Below are positions 1 to 8,890 of a DNA stretch of 64,000 nt, in pieces (within the stretch, counting starts at the first letter, position 1; every line of letters starts with the position of its first letter). The notes under the pieces are model-generated. The model did not search any database and was not told the origin of the DNA. It was given only the letters and a program-made list of their open reading frames with translations. Source of the stretch: Methylobacterium sp. WL1. Its GTDB lineage: Bacteria > Pseudomonadota > Alphaproteobacteria > Rhizobiales > Beijerinckiaceae. Both the position numbers and the translations under genes were made by a program. The stretch is taken from the NCBI RefSeq assembly GCF_008000895.1, contig NZ_CP042823.1, forward strand, positions 2,049,001 through 2,113,000, in the 5' to 3' direction.

Positions 1-569
1 GAGGCGCCGCGGCCCTCCGCGACCGCCCGCCCGCCGCCATGACGGCGGGCGGCGCCAAGCGCGGCTGGCTGTCGGACCTGCTGACCCGCGCCTCGCTGGA
101 CGAGGACGACGATGCCGAGCCGGCGGCCACCAACGCCGCGTCCCCGGCGCCGTCGGGCCGCCAATCCCCGGCGCAGTCTCAGGCGCAATCTCAGGCGCAA
201 TCTCAGGCCCCCGCCGAGACCGGCCGGATCGCGCTGGACACGATCTCCACCGACATCGCCCGGATGATCGAGCACCGGACCGTGGTCGACCTGTGGGAGC
301 GCTATCGCCGGGGCGAGCCGAACCTGTTCGACCCGCGCATTTACACGCCGCAGGGCCGGACCACCTTCGCGGAGATCCAGCGCCGCTACCGCGCCGATGC
401 GGAGTTCCGCCGCAGCGTCGACCGGTACGTGGGTGAGTTCGAGCGGCTGCTGGGGGACGTGGTCAAGAACGACAGCGACGCCAAGCGGACCGACGCCTAC
501 CTCACCTCGGAGACCGGCAAGGTCTACACGATGCTGGCCCATGCCAGCGGGCGCTTCGACGGGGCGTAG
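1..569 (+). CDS. C-terminal part of an uncharacterised Rhizobiales-type protein (5' end outside window)
   Basis: The reading frame is open to the left edge of the window, so the first ATG at position 39 is probably internal and the true start lies upstream. The visible part has a Pro/Ala/Ser/Gln-rich linker with a short SQAQ repeat, followed by a conserved-looking block of about 110 residues (ALDTISTDIARMI, LWERYRRGEPNLF, DAEFRRSVDRYVGEFERLL, GKVYTMLAHASGR). From memory this block is the C-terminus of large uncharacterised proteins in Bradyrhizobium and Methylobacterium; no function can be assigned. There are no membrane segments in the visible part. The downstream neighbour DUF1489 is convergent. 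Confidence 0.6.
   Translation, partial: GAAALRDRPPAAMTAGGAKRGWLSDLLTRASLDEDDDAEPAATNAASPAPSGRQSPAQSQAQSQAQSQAPAETGRIALDTISTDIARMIEHRTVVDLWERYRRGEPNLFDPRIYTPQGRTTFAEIQRRYRADAEFRRSVDRYVGEFERLLGDVVKNDSDAKRTDAYLTSETGKVYTMLAHASGRFDGA
174..209 (+). repeat. Three tandem 12-bp units encoding SQAQ
   Basis: Three near-identical 12-base units (caatctcaggcg type) occur inside the first coding region and give a Q-A-Q-S repeat in its linker. The unit length is a multiple of three, so copy number can vary without breaking frame. Confidence 0.8.
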
Positions 570-620
570 GACGACGGCCGGCGCGGGTGCATCACGTACC
601 CGCGCCGGCGGTACGCGGCC

Positions 621-1061
621 TCAGAGCAGGCCCAGCCCGACCAGCTCGCGGCGCAGGGCCTCGGGCATCTCGGCGAGATCACCCGATTGCCCGGCGCCCA
701 GGTCGGCCGGCGCGTCCCGGGCCGTGAGGTAGCGCCAGCCCTGGAATGGGCGGCAGGGGCGGGGCGACACGGGAACGAGGCGCGGATCGAAGACGAGCCG
801 GCAGCGCGGGATGCCGTCCTCTCCGGTCAGCTTCTCGATCGCGGTGATCGCCTGCCGGCAGGACAGGGTCCCGCGGATCACCCAATAGATCGAGCCCTTG
901 CCGGCGATCTCGCGATGGCGCTTGGGTAGGGTGCGGGTGACGTGGAACGGGTCGGCCGGACGTCCCTCGCGCAGCGCCTCGGTCCGGAACCGGTCCTGAC
1001 GGGCTTCGAGGTCCGCGATCGAGGCGGGTCCGACGCAGAGCTTGATCAGGTTCAGGGCCAC
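621..1061 (-). CDS. DUF1489 family protein
   Basis: A 146-residue protein starting at a GTG codon (MALNLIKLCVG). The N-terminal LIKLCVG block, the central FHVTRTLPKRHREI stretch, the YWVIRGTLSCRQ segment and the RPFQGWRYL motif match my memory of the DUF1489 family, which is widespread in alphaproteobacteria and has no known function. Length is usual for the family (about 140-150). No signal peptide or membrane segment is visible. It lies downstream of the CheZ-like gene on the same strand with a gap of about 70 bases, so cotranscription is possible but not shown. Confidence 0.85.
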   Translation of the reverse strand: MALNLIKLCVGPASIADLEARQDRFRTEALREGRPADPFHVTRTLPKRHREIAGKGSIYWVIRGTLSCRQAITAIEKLTGEDGIPRCRLVFDPRLVPVSPRPCRPFQGWRYLTARDAPADLGAGQSGDLAEMPEALRRELVGLGLL

Positions 1062-1133
1062 GGAAGCGTTTTCGTCTGACGGCCCTCGGCGGGCGGGCCC
1101 CCCTGATAGCAGGCTCCGGGCGCGTCCGCGCCG

Positions 1134-2105
1134 TCAGGCGAACAGGGCGAGCCGCTGCTCCGGCGGCAGCGCGTCGATCGCCGCGAAGCTCAAGGCCGGC
1201 AAGTCCGGTTCCAAGGCGGGTGCGGCCGCGAACTCGGCCCGATCCGCGTCGGGGCTGGGCTCGGCGTGTACGGCATCCAGGCCTGCGAACGCGTCGGCCG
1301 CCGCGAGGTCCTCGACCGTCGCGCTCTCCGCCTCCTCCGAGACCGGCAGGAACACGATGTCCTCGTGCAGCGGCGGGCTTCCCGGGCGAGCGACGAGCGC
1401 CGCCGCCGTCACGGCGGGGACCTCCATGGCGATGTAGCGGTCGATGTCGCTCTGGCAGAGGTCGAGCGGCGGCGCGTTTGGCAGGGCCCCGGCCGCCGGG
1501 TTGACCGGCATCGGCGGGATCCGCTCAGCCTCGCTGCCCCAGATCGCGATCATCGACGCGAGCCGGTCCTCGAGGTAGCGCAATGTGTAGACGATCCGGG
1601 CGGTGCGCTGGGCGGTGAGATCCTGGAACGAGCAGGCCGTGTAGATCGCGGTCGCGTGCCGATCCAGCGCGTCGCAGGTCGGGGCGTCGGCGCCCCGCTC
1701 GCGCAGGGTCCAGGCCGCCTCCTGGATCGCTTCGGCCGAGCCGAGGATGTCGGAGGTCGCCTGCTCGGTCTCGCGTACGATGGCGTCCAGCGCCAGGGAG
1801 GCCTGCGTCAGGCGGGTCTGCTCGTTGTCGCGCGCACTGATCGCGGCGATCTCGGCCTTGGTCTGGCTGATCGCCGCGGCCATCTCGACGAGGTTGCCGT
1901 GCATTTGACCGAAGGCCTGGTTGTCCCGCTCGGCCGTCACCACGTGCTCGAGCCGGCTCATGGCGCCGAGCAGCATCTCGGTCTCGGCGGCCCGGTTGCG
2001 CCGGGCATACTCGGCCAGGAACCAGCGCCCGCGCTCGCTGAGGCAGATCGTCGCCTCGATCGCCTCGTACTCGGCGAGGGCGCCTGCGGGGGCTGAACCG
2101 GACAT
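1134..2105 (-). CDS. CheZ-like protein phosphatase
   Basis: Predicted phosphatase acting on a CheY-type response regulator. The protein is 323 residues from the chosen ATG, which is preceded by GGAGGG at good spacing; an upstream GTG at 2135 would add ten residues. The N-terminal half is a long, mostly helical region. Around residue 180 the segment SFQDLTAQR matches the CheZ active-site motif (QDLTGQ in E. coli CheZ, with catalytic Asp and Gln). The C-terminal 100 residues are acidic, Ala/Pro-rich and probably disordered, ending in a hydrophobic LALFA that could be a CheY-binding peptide as in CheZ. That last point is inference. No other chemotaxis gene is adjacent. Confidence 0.75.
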   Translation of the reverse strand: MSGSAPAGALAEYEAIEATICLSERGRWFLAEYARRNRAAETEMLLGAMSRLEHVVTAERDNQAFGQMHGNLVEMAAAISQTKAEIAAISARDNEQTRLTQASLALDAIVRETEQATSDILGSAEAIQEAAWTLRERGADAPTCDALDRHATAIYTACSFQDLTAQRTARIVYTLRYLEDRLASMIAIWGSEAERIPPMPVNPAAGALPNAPPLDLCQSDIDRYIAMEVPAVTAAALVARPGSPPLHEDIVFLPVSEEAESATVEDLAAADAFAGLDAVHAEPSPDADRAEFAAAPALEPDLPALSFAAIDALPPEQRLALFA

Positions 2106-2268
2106 GGAATCCCTCCGAACCCGAAAGGACGGCACGGCGAAGGCCGGCGCGCGGTGCGAACCGGGAGACGGTAAATTGACAGGGAGGGTTTAACGGGCGC
2201 TTACGGCGTTCGGACCCGGGACCCGGGACGCCCCGAACCCGCCTCCCTTCCTCCGGGACCTTCCATCC

Positions 2269-3435
2269 TTGCATCGTCCGTCCGGCCCGGCGCGCCTGTC
2301 GCTGCTCTACGCCGTCGTCTTCACCGAGATCGGCATCGCGATGCCGTTCATGCCGCTCTGGCTCGACGGGCTCGGCCTCGATGCCGGGGTGATCGGCGTG
2401 CTGCTCGCCCTGCCGATCGCCACGCGGATCGTCGCGACGGCGCCGCTGATGAGCCTGCTCGACCGCGGGCTGGGTCCGCGGCGGCTGATCATGCTCGGCA
2501 GCCTCGCCCTCAGCCTGACCTACGCGCTGATGCCCGGCGCCGCCGGGATCGGCTGGCCCGCGCTCGCGTCGCTCATCGTCCTCAACGCCGTGGCCGGCGC
2601 GCCGCTGGTGCCGTGCATCGACTACCTGACGCTGGCGGCCGTGCGCCGCGACGCCCGCCTTGTCTACGCCCGGATCCGGATGGCGGGCTCCATCGCGTTC
2701 CTGCTGGCCAACCTCGTGGGGGGCCTGATGCTTTCGGCGCTCGGCGGCCAGCTCGCGGTGCCGCTGCTGCTCACCGGCCTCGCCCTGGCGGCGGGGTTCG
2801 TGGCCTGGCGCAGCCGCTCGGTGGTGGCGCTGCCGCAGGTCCCGTCCGGGACCGTGCGGCCGCGCCTGCCGCTCAGGCTGTGGCTCTGCATCGGCGCCGC
2901 GGCGGCGATCCAGGCGAGCCACGGGGCGATCTACGGGTTCGGCAGCATCTACTGGACCAGCCAGGGGATCGCACCGGCCTGGGTCGGCTCGCTCTGGGCG
3001 ACCGGCGTGCTGGCCGAGATCGCGCTGTTTGCCGGCATCACCGCCCTCCCCGCCGCCTGGCGCAGCCCGGGGCGGCTCCTGGCTCTGGGCGCGGCGGCGG
3101 CGATCCTGCGCGCGGTCGGCATGTATCTTCTCGGCGACCACCTGGCCGCCCTGGTACCGCTCCAATGCCTGCACGGCCTGACCTTCGGGGCGACGCAGCT
3201 CGGCGCGATGGGGGCGGTGTCGGCCTTCGCCCCCGAGGGCGCGCGGGGCCGCGCGCAGGGCACGCTCAGCGCGGTCAACGCCGGAATTTCCGTGGTCGCC
3301 ACCCTGGCGAGCGGGCTCGCCTACCGGACCGGCGGCCCCCTCGCCTTCCTGCTGATGGCGCCGCTCGCCGCCTGTGGCCTGGGTCTGGCGCTCGCCTCCG
3401 ACCGCGTGACGTCGGATACGGATCGTCAACCGTAA
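2269..3435 (+). CDS. MFS transporter, phenylpropionate-permease-like (MFS_1-like)
   Basis: Integral inner-membrane protein of about 388 residues with roughly twelve hydrophobic segments. The start LSLLYAVVFTEIGIAMPFMPLWLDGLGLDAGVIG resembles the HcaT/LacY-like MFS_1_like group, in which the first helix leads into a short loop and a GxxGL-type motif. The substrate cannot be read from the sequence. The start is a TTG; no better ATG precedes the first helix, so the exact start is uncertain. It lies divergent from the CheZ-like gene and 51 bases upstream of the Mla-type operon, with which it may or may not be cotranscribed. Confidence 0.75.
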   Translation: MHRPSGPARLSLLYAVVFTEIGIAMPFMPLWLDGLGLDAGVIGVLLALPIATRIVATAPLMSLLDRGLGPRRLIMLGSLALSLTYALMPGAAGIGWPALASLIVLNAVAGAPLVPCIDYLTLAAVRRDARLVYARIRMAGSIAFLLANLVGGLMLSALGGQLAVPLLLTGLALAAGFVAWRSRSVVALPQVPSGTVRPRLPLRLWLCIGAAAAIQASHGAIYGFGSIYWTSQGIAPAWVGSLWATGVLAEIALFAGITALPAAWRSPGRLLALGAAAAILRAVGMYLLGDHLAALVPLQCLHGLTFGATQLGAMGAVSAFAPEGARGRAQGTLSAVNAGISVVATLASGLAYRTGGPLAFLLMAPLAACGLGLALASDRVTSDTDRQP

Positions 3436-3486
3436 TGTCGACATAACCACACGGCAGGGTGGTGCCTCCAATCGAGGAGTTAGGGC

Positions 3487-4626
3487 TTGCTGAGCGAGGG
3501 CATGGTTCCCGGCGCATCGCTGCGGGACCGGCCGGCGGATGGCCGGTTGGCGCTCGACGGGCGCTGGACCGCCGATCAGGCGCCGACCGTCGAGGCGAAT
3601 GCGGCGCGCATCCTGGCGGCCGGCCGGGCCGGTTCCATGACGGTCGACCTGTCCGGGATCGAGCGGCTCGACACGCTGGGCGCCTGGGTGCTCGAGCGGA
3701 CCCGCGCCGAGATCGAGCAGGCGGGAGGCACGCTGACCTATGTCGGCGTGCGGTCCGAGCACCGGACCCTGCTGGGCGAGGTCCGCCTGCGCGAGGTCGA
3801 GTCGGCGGATCCGCTGCGGCACGGCCGCATCGTCGGGTTCCTCGACACCGTCGGCCGCGAGACCGTGCGCGGGGGTCGCGAGTTCGTCACCGCCCTCGCC
3901 TTCCTGGGCGAGGTGATCGCCGCCTGCGGGCGCGTGGCCCTGCGGCCGGGCACGTTCCGGGGCACCGCCCTGGTCAACCAGATCCAGCAGGTGGCCTTCA
4001 ACGGCGCCCCGATCATCGTGCTGATCTCGTTCCTGGTCGGCGGCATCGTCGCCCAGCAGGGCATCTTCCAGCTCCAGCGCTTCGGCGCCCAGACCTTCGT
4101 GGTGAACCTGATCGGCCTCCTGATCCTGCGCGAGATGGGCGTCCTGCTCACCTCGATCATGGTGGCGGGCCGCTCGGGCTCGGCGATCACCGCCGAGATC
4201 GGCTCGATGCGCATGCGCGAGGAGGTCGATGCCCTCCGGGTCATGGGCCTCGATCCCGTCGAGATCCTGATCGTGCCGCGGGTGCTGGCCTTGATGGTCG
4301 GCCTGCCGATGCTGACGCTGATCGGCGACATCGCCGCGCTCACCGGCGGCGGCCTCACCGCCATGCTGTACGGCGGGCTGACGCTGGATCAGTTCCTGGT
4401 CCGGCTCCAGGCGGCGGTGGGCGTGCACCACGTCATGGTCGGCCTGATCAAGGCGCCGTTCATGGCGCTGATCATCGGGATCCTCGCTACGATCGAGGGC
4501 TTCGCCGTGGAGGGCTCGGCCGAATCGCTGGGCCGCCACGTCACGGCCTCAGTCGTGAAGTCCATCTTCATGGTCATCGTCCTCGATGGATTGTTCGCGG
4601 TGTTCTTCGCCGCGATCGATTTCTGA
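3487..4626 (+). CDS. mlaE: MlaE-type ABC transporter permease with N-terminal STAS domain
   Basis: Inner-membrane permease of a phospholipid-trafficking (Mla/MCE) ABC system. Residues about 15-110 form a STAS-like domain (SMTVDLSGIERLDTLGAW), and residues about 130-379 form the MlaE permease, with the hallmark ILREMGVLLTSIMVAGRSGSA and EIGSMRMREEVDALRVMG stretches (coupling helix) and about five hydrophobic segments. Fusion of STAS to MlaE is common in alphaproteobacteria, whereas enterobacteria carry separate MlaE and MlaB. The start may be TTG at 3487 or ATG at 3502. The ATPase gene starts about ten bases after the stop, so the genes form an operon. Confidence 0.9.
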   Translation: MLSEGMVPGASLRDRPADGRLALDGRWTADQAPTVEANAARILAAGRAGSMTVDLSGIERLDTLGAWVLERTRAEIEQAGGTLTYVGVRSEHRTLLGEVRLREVESADPLRHGRIVGFLDTVGRETVRGGREFVTALAFLGEVIAACGRVALRPGTFRGTALVNQIQQVAFNGAPIIVLISFLVGGIVAQQGIFQLQRFGAQTFVVNLIGLLILREMGVLLTSIMVAGRSGSAITAEIGSMRMREEVDALRVMGLDPVEILIVPRVLALMVGLPMLTLIGDIAALTGGGLTAMLYGGLTLDQFLVRLQAAVGVHHVMVGLIKAPFMALIIGILATIEGFAVEGSAESLGRHVTASVVKSIFMVIVLDGLFAVFFAAIDF

Positions 4627-4636
4627 GCCCGCTGTG

Positions 4637-5446
4637 ATGATCGCCCCCGTCATGCCCGAGACCGCCGCCGGCCCCGCGCCCATCATCCGGGTGCGCGACC
4701 TCGTGGTCGGCTTCCGGGACCGCACCATCCTCAAGGGGCTGAACCTCGACATCCGCGCGGGCGAGATCATGGGCTTCGTCGGGCCGTCGGGCCAGGGCAA
4801 GTCGGTGCTGACCCGGACGATCCTGGGCCTGACGCCGAAGCGGGCGGGCACGATCGAGGTGTTCGGCCGCGACGTCGACGGCATGACCTATGCCGAGCGG
4901 CGCCGCATGGAGCAGCGCTGGGGCGTGCTGTTCCAGCAGGGCGCCCTGTTCTCGGCGCTGACCGTCAAGCAGAACATCCAGGTGCCGATGCGCGAGCATC
5001 TCGACCTGTCCGAACGCCTGCTCGACGAGTTCGCCCGTCTCAAGATCGAGATGGTCGGCTTGCAACCGGATGCGGCCGACAAGCTGCCGTCCGAGCTGTC
5101 CGGCGGCATGATCAAGCGCGCGGCGCTCGCCCGCTCCCTGGCGCTCGATCCCGAGATCCTGTTCCTCGACGAGCCGACCTCGGGCCTCGACCCGATCGGC
5201 GCGGGCGAGTTCGACGACCTCGTCTCGACCCTGAAGGAGACGCTGGGCCTGACCGTGTTCATGGTTACCCACGACCTCGACAGCCTCTACACCGCCTGCG
5301 ACCGCATCGCGGCGCTGGGCGACGGGCAGATCATCGCCGCCGGCACGATCGAGGAGATGCTGGCGAGCGACCACCCTTGGTTGCGCTCATACTTCCACGG
5401 CAAGCGGGCTCGGGCCATCACCCCCGGGGTGCCGGCGCATGCCTGA
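4637..5446 (+). CDS. mlaF: MlaF-type ABC transporter ATP-binding protein
   Basis: Cytoplasmic ATPase powering the MlaE permease. It shows a Walker A motif (GPSGQGKS), Q-loop, ABC signature (LSGGMIKRAALARSLAL) and Walker B (EILFLDEPTSGLDP) with a following switch histidine (VTHDLDSL). About 269 residues, typical for MlaF. ATG at 4637 (or GTG at 4634) is chosen because it follows the permease stop; longer frames overlap the permease. It ends about 100 bases before the MCE-domain gene. Confidence 0.92.
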   Translation: MIAPVMPETAAGPAPIIRVRDLVVGFRDRTILKGLNLDIRAGEIMGFVGPSGQGKSVLTRTILGLTPKRAGTIEVFGRDVDGMTYAERRRMEQRWGVLFQQGALFSALTVKQNIQVPMREHLDLSERLLDEFARLKIEMVGLQPDAADKLPSELSGGMIKRAALARSLALDPEILFLDEPTSGLDPIGAGEFDDLVSTLKETLGLTVFMVTHDLDSLYTACDRIAALGDGQIIAAGTIEEMLASDHPWLRSYFHGKRARAITPGVPAHA

Positions 5447-5544
5447 CCGCTTCTTCCCCCTGATCCTGTCCCGGTCCCATCCGGGATCGTGGATACGCAG
5501 CTCGGCCGGACCGTGTTCGCCGAGCGGAACCGCAGGCTGATCGC

Positions 5545-6627
5545 ATGGAAACCCGCGCGAACTACGCCCTCATCGGGGCCTTCACCCTCGCCGTCATCCT
5601 GGCGGGCTTCGGCACCGTGCTGTGGCTCTCCGGCGGCTCCTCGCGGCAGGTGAGCCAAGTCGTCCGCATCGTGTTCTCCGGCTCGGTCGGCGGGCTCTCC
5701 CGCGGGTCGAGCGTGAACTTCAACGGCATCAAGGTCGGCGAGGTCACCGATATCCGCCTCGCCCCGCAGGACCCACGCCGGGTGCTCGCCCAGATCAAGG
5801 TCGACCCCTCGACGCCGCTCCGGGCGGACACCCGGGCCCGGCTCGATTCGGCGATGCTGACCGGCGTCTCGGTGATCTCCCTGTCGGGCGGCAACGCCGA
5901 CGCGCCCGTGCTCGCCCCGATGGCCAACGGGGAGCCGCCGACGATCTTCGCCGATTCCTCCGATATGCAGGACATGATGGCGCTGGCCCGCCAGGTCGCC
6001 CAGCGGGCCGACGACATGCTCGCCCGGCTGGACCGGATCGTGGCCGGCAACGAGGGCGCGATCAATCGCGCGCTCACCAATGTCGAGGCATTCTCGAAGA
6101 CGCTCGCCGATGCGGGCCCGAACATCGCGACCCTGGTCAAGGCGGTGGACGGGGCGAAGCTCGGCCACGTCATCGACAACGCCGACCGGTTCTCGGCGGC
6201 CCTGTCCAAGTCCAGCCCCGACATCGAGGGCGCCGTGCACGACGCCCGCTCGCTCGCGGCCAAGCTCAACGCCTCGGCCGACAAGATCGACGCGGTGCTC
6301 AACGGCGCCCAGAGCTTCCTCGGCTCCGCCGCTGGCCAGGAGGGCTCCAGCACGTTCACCGAGATCCGCGCGGCCGCGGTCTCGGTACGCGACGCCGGCA
6401 AGGCCTTCCGCGTCATGTCGGAGAACCTCGACAAGCGCACCGCCAGCATCTCGACGAATTTCGGCCGCCTGAGCGGGACCGGCCGCCGGGAGGTGGAGGC
6501 CCTGTCGGGAGACGGACAGCGCACCCTCAACACCCTGAACCGCACCGTGCGCAGCCTGGAGCGCGACCCGAGCCAGGTGATCTTCGGCGGCAAGCCGTCG
6601 TTGCCCGAATACAACGGCGGCCGGTGA
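5545..6627 (+). CDS. mlaD: MlaD/MCE-domain periplasmic lipid-binding protein
   Basis: Membrane-anchored substrate-binding component of the Mla-type system. One N-terminal transmembrane helix (residues about 8-28, YALIGAFTLAVILAGFGTVLW) is followed by the MCE domain (about 38-120, SVGGLSRGSSVNFNGIKVGEV), then a long, mostly helical region rich in Asp/Ala that probably extends through the periplasm. About 360 residues, longer than E. coli MlaD (183) but usual for alphaproteobacterial MCE proteins. The start METRANYALIG is typical of the family. Confidence 0.92.
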   Translation: METRANYALIGAFTLAVILAGFGTVLWLSGGSSRQVSQVVRIVFSGSVGGLSRGSSVNFNGIKVGEVTDIRLAPQDPRRVLAQIKVDPSTPLRADTRARLDSAMLTGVSVISLSGGNADAPVLAPMANGEPPTIFADSSDMQDMMALARQVAQRADDMLARLDRIVAGNEGAINRALTNVEAFSKTLADAGPNIATLVKAVDGAKLGHVIDNADRFSAALSKSSPDIEGAVHDARSLAAKLNASADKIDAVLNGAQSFLGSAAGQEGSSTFTEIRAAAVSVRDAGKAFRVMSENLDKRTASISTNFGRLSGTGRREVEALSGDGQRTLNTLNRTVRSLERDPSQVIFGGKPSLPEYNGGR

Positions 6628-6748
6628 AATCATCGTGCGCCGGGCCGATGTGTCCCGGCGCACGGCACTTATACGAGAGAGGGATAGTTTCTGCGGCATA
6701 GCTTATACAGCTCTGCCGTTCGCCGGCGGGGTTCCTCAGGTTGTGCGT

Positions 6749-7330
6749 ATGGCCCGCTGCTCGTCCCACCTCATCGCCGCCACCCTGCTCGCCGCCCTGC
6801 TGGGTGGCTGCGGCGGTGCGACGCCCCTGACCTTCGATCTCGCGGCACTCCCTCCGGCCGGGCGCCCGGTTGCGGCCGGCCGCTCGATCGCGGTGTCGGA
6901 GCCGGTGGGGATCCAGCCGTTCGAGGCCGACCGGATCATCGTGCGTGAATCCGGTGGCGCCCTCGCCTTCCTGGGCGGCGGCCAATGGGCCGACCGGCTG
7001 CCGCGGCTGATCCAGACCCGCCTCCTGCAGAGCCTGGAAAATTCCGGCCGGCTCCGTTCGGTCAGCCGGCCCGGCGACAAGGTCGTGGCGGATTACCAGC
7101 TGATCAGCGAGATCCGCGCCTTCGACATCCAGGCGACGACCGGCGAGGCGGTGGTCGACCTGTCCCTGAAGCTCGTGGCCGACGGTACCGGCAAGGTCAC
7201 TGCCGCCCGGATCTTCACCGCCCGCGTGCCGGTGTCCAAGATCGATGCCGGCAACGGCGCCCGCGCCCTCGATCAGGCTCTGACCACCGTGCTGGCCGAC
7301 GTGGTGCGCTGGGTGAATACCGGGCGGTGA
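6749..7330 (+). CDS. ABC-type transport auxiliary lipoprotein
   Basis: Outer-membrane or periplasmic lipoprotein partner of the Mla/MCE transporter (PqiC/ABC_trans_aux family). The chosen ATG gives a clear lipoprotein signal: hydrophobic ATLLAALL followed by a lipobox LGGC with Cys near residue 21. The mature region contains the family-like ALPPAGRPVAAGRSIAVSEPVGIQPFEADRIIVRESGG and DYQLISEIRAFDIQ. About 193 residues, as expected. A 120-base gap separates it from mlaD; an upstream in-frame ATG at 6635 would destroy the signal peptide and is rejected. Confidence 0.88.
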   Translation: MARCSSHLIAATLLAALLGGCGGATPLTFDLAALPPAGRPVAAGRSIAVSEPVGIQPFEADRIIVRESGGALAFLGGGQWADRLPRLIQTRLLQSLENSGRLRSVSRPGDKVVADYQLISEIRAFDIQATTGEAVVDLSLKLVADGTGKVTAARIFTARVPVSKIDAGNGARALDQALTTVLADVVRWVNTGR

Positions 7331-7351
7331 CGGGCCGAGGCCTCGGTCGCC

Positions 7352-7984
7352 TTACTCCATCACCGCGGCCTTCATGATCACCACCATGGTGGCCCGGGCC
7401 GGGCCCTCGGTGCAGCGCACGAGGTGGGGCCGGTCGCAGCGGTAGCGCAGGGTCTCGCCGGTCCGGGCGCGCTGCACGATCCCGCCGATCTCGACCTCGA
7501 ACGCGCCCTCGGTGACCGAGAGCGATTCCACCGAGCCGCGCTGGTGCGGGTCCGAATCGAGGACGCCGCCGAGGTCGGCCGTGACCTCGTACCATTGCAG
7601 CCACTCGATCGTCTTGATCCAGCCGATGATCGCCAGCCGGACCTTGCCATCCTCCGAGACCAGGATCGGGGTGTCCGCCCGGGAGGTCTTCTCGATGAAC
7701 GGCTCCTCGTCGCTCGACGCCAGGACCCGGTCGATCGACACGTCGAGCGCCTGGGACAGCCGCCAGATCGTCGCCAGCGTCGGGTTCGTCTCGTTGCGCT
7801 CGATCTGGCTGATGATCGACTTTGCCACGCCCGATTGCTCGGCGAGTTCCGACAGTGAGAGGTTGTAGGCCTTGCGCAGGCGCTGGATCGTCTTGCCGAG
7901 CTGGCCGGAGAGCACCTGTGCCCCGGTCAGCAGGTCGCGTCCGCGCGTCCGGTCGGGCCGTTCCGCCTGGTCCTGCATCGTCAC
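7352..7984 (-). CDS. XRE-family regulator with C-terminal cupin sensor domain
   Basis: DNA-binding regulator of 210 residues. A helix-turn-helix of Cro/XRE type lies at about residues 28-85 (LSLSELAEQSGVAKSIISQIERNETNP is the recognition unit), followed by a cupin-fold domain at about 110-205 (VTEGAFEVEIGG, GETLRYRCDRPHLVR). This layout is the HipB/PuuR-like small-molecule-sensing group that often controls amino acid or polyamine metabolism. The target is unknown; it converges on the Mla lipoprotein gene and lies 90 bases downstream of thiD. The final stretch is hydrophobic (ATMVVIMKAAVME). Confidence 0.88.
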   Translation of the reverse strand: MTMQDQAERPDRTRGRDLLTGAQVLSGQLGKTIQRLRKAYNLSLSELAEQSGVAKSIISQIERNETNPTLATIWRLSQALDVSIDRVLASSDEEPFIEKTSRADTPILVSEDGKVRLAIIGWIKTIEWLQWYEVTADLGGVLDSDPHQRGSVESLSVTEGAFEVEIGGIVQRARTGETLRYRCDRPHLVRCTEGPARATMVVIMKAAVME

Positions 7985-8074
7985 CGGTCCACCCTGGCCG
8001 TTCCATTATCCGAACGATCGTGCGCTTCTTCAAACGCAATCGCTGCCCCGACGCAAGACAGGGGCGATCGGGAG

Positions 8075-8890
8075 CTAGCGCCAGATTGCGTGGAAGTGGT
8101 GGACCGGCCCATGGCCGGCGCCGATCGCGAGCCGGTCCGCCGCGGTGAGCGCGGCCGTGAGGTAATCCTTGGCGGCCGTCACAGCCTCAGGCAGCGTCAG
8201 GCCCCGGGCGAGCCCAGCCGCGATTGCGGAGGAGAGCGTGCAGCCGGTGCCGTGGGTGTTGCGTGTGGCGATTCGCTGGGCCGCGAAGGTCTGTGCGTGA
8301 CCCTCCCGCATCACGAGGTGGTCGATGCTCATCGCCCCCGTCCCGTGCCCGCCCTTGATCAGCACGGCGCGAGCGCCCAGCCCGACCAGGCGGCGGGCCT
8401 GGGCCACGATTGTCGCCTCGTCCTCGGCGACCGGCTCGCCGAGCAGCACCGCCGCCTCCGGCAGGTTGGGGGTGATCAGGTCGGCCCGGCCCATCAGCCG
8501 CTCGCGAAGCGCCGCCACGGCGTCCTCCGAGATCAGCCGGTCGCCGCTGGTGGCGACCATCACGGGGTCGAGGACGACCGGGGCGGTCCCGGCCCACCGT
8601 GACAGCCCGTCGGCGACCGCCTCGATCACCGCAATCTGCGACAGCATGCCGATCTTCACGGCATCGACCGCCAGATCGGAGAAGACGCTGTCGATCTGCC
8701 GGGCCACGAAATCGGCCGGCACGTCGTGGATGCCCTGGACGCCTCGGGTGTTCTGGGCGGTGAGCGCCGTGATCACGCTGGCGCCGTAGACGCCCAAGGC
8801 CGAGAAGGTCTTGAGGTCTGCCTGGATGCCGGCGCCGCCGCCGGAATCCGAGCCCGCGATGGTGACCGCGATCGGGCTGGCGCCGCTCAC
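8075..8890 (-). CDS. thiD: Hydroxymethylpyrimidine/phosphomethylpyrimidine kinase
   Basis: Phosphorylates HMP and HMP-P to HMP-PP for thiamine synthesis. The ribokinase-type N-terminus [23 protein letters not shown], the HMP-binding core ([15 protein letters not shown]) and the C-terminal [15 protein letters not shown] anion-hole/catalytic motif are all present. 271 residues, normal. The start is the GTG that overlaps the thiE stop (GTGA), indicating translational coupling; earlier codons in the same frame belong to the thiE region. Confidence 0.93.
   Translation of the reverse strand: MSGASPIAVTIAGSDSGGGAGIQADLKTFSALGVYGASVITALTAQNTRGVQGIHDVPADFVARQIDSVFSDLAVDAVKIGMLSQIAVIEAVADGLSRWAGTAPVVLDPVMVATSGDRLISEDAVAALRERLMGRADLITPNLPEAAVLLGEPVAEDEATIVAQARRLVGLGARAVLIKGGHGTGAMSIDHLVMREGHAQTFAAQRIATRNTHGTGCTLSSAIAAGLARGLTLPEAVTAAKDYLTAALTAADRLAIGAGHGPVHHFHAIWR

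Noticed and set aside
1525..4539. Open frame of 1004 codons on the minus strand
   Set aside because: It is antisense to the MFS and MlaE genes and is composed of Arg/Gln/His/Asp-rich low-complexity sequence typical of the shadow frame of GC-rich coding DNA.
7335..7346. Palindrome ccgaggcctcgg between the Mla lipoprotein and XRE genes as a terminator
   Set aside because: It has no loop and no T-run; a 12-base palindrome at this GC content is weak evidence.
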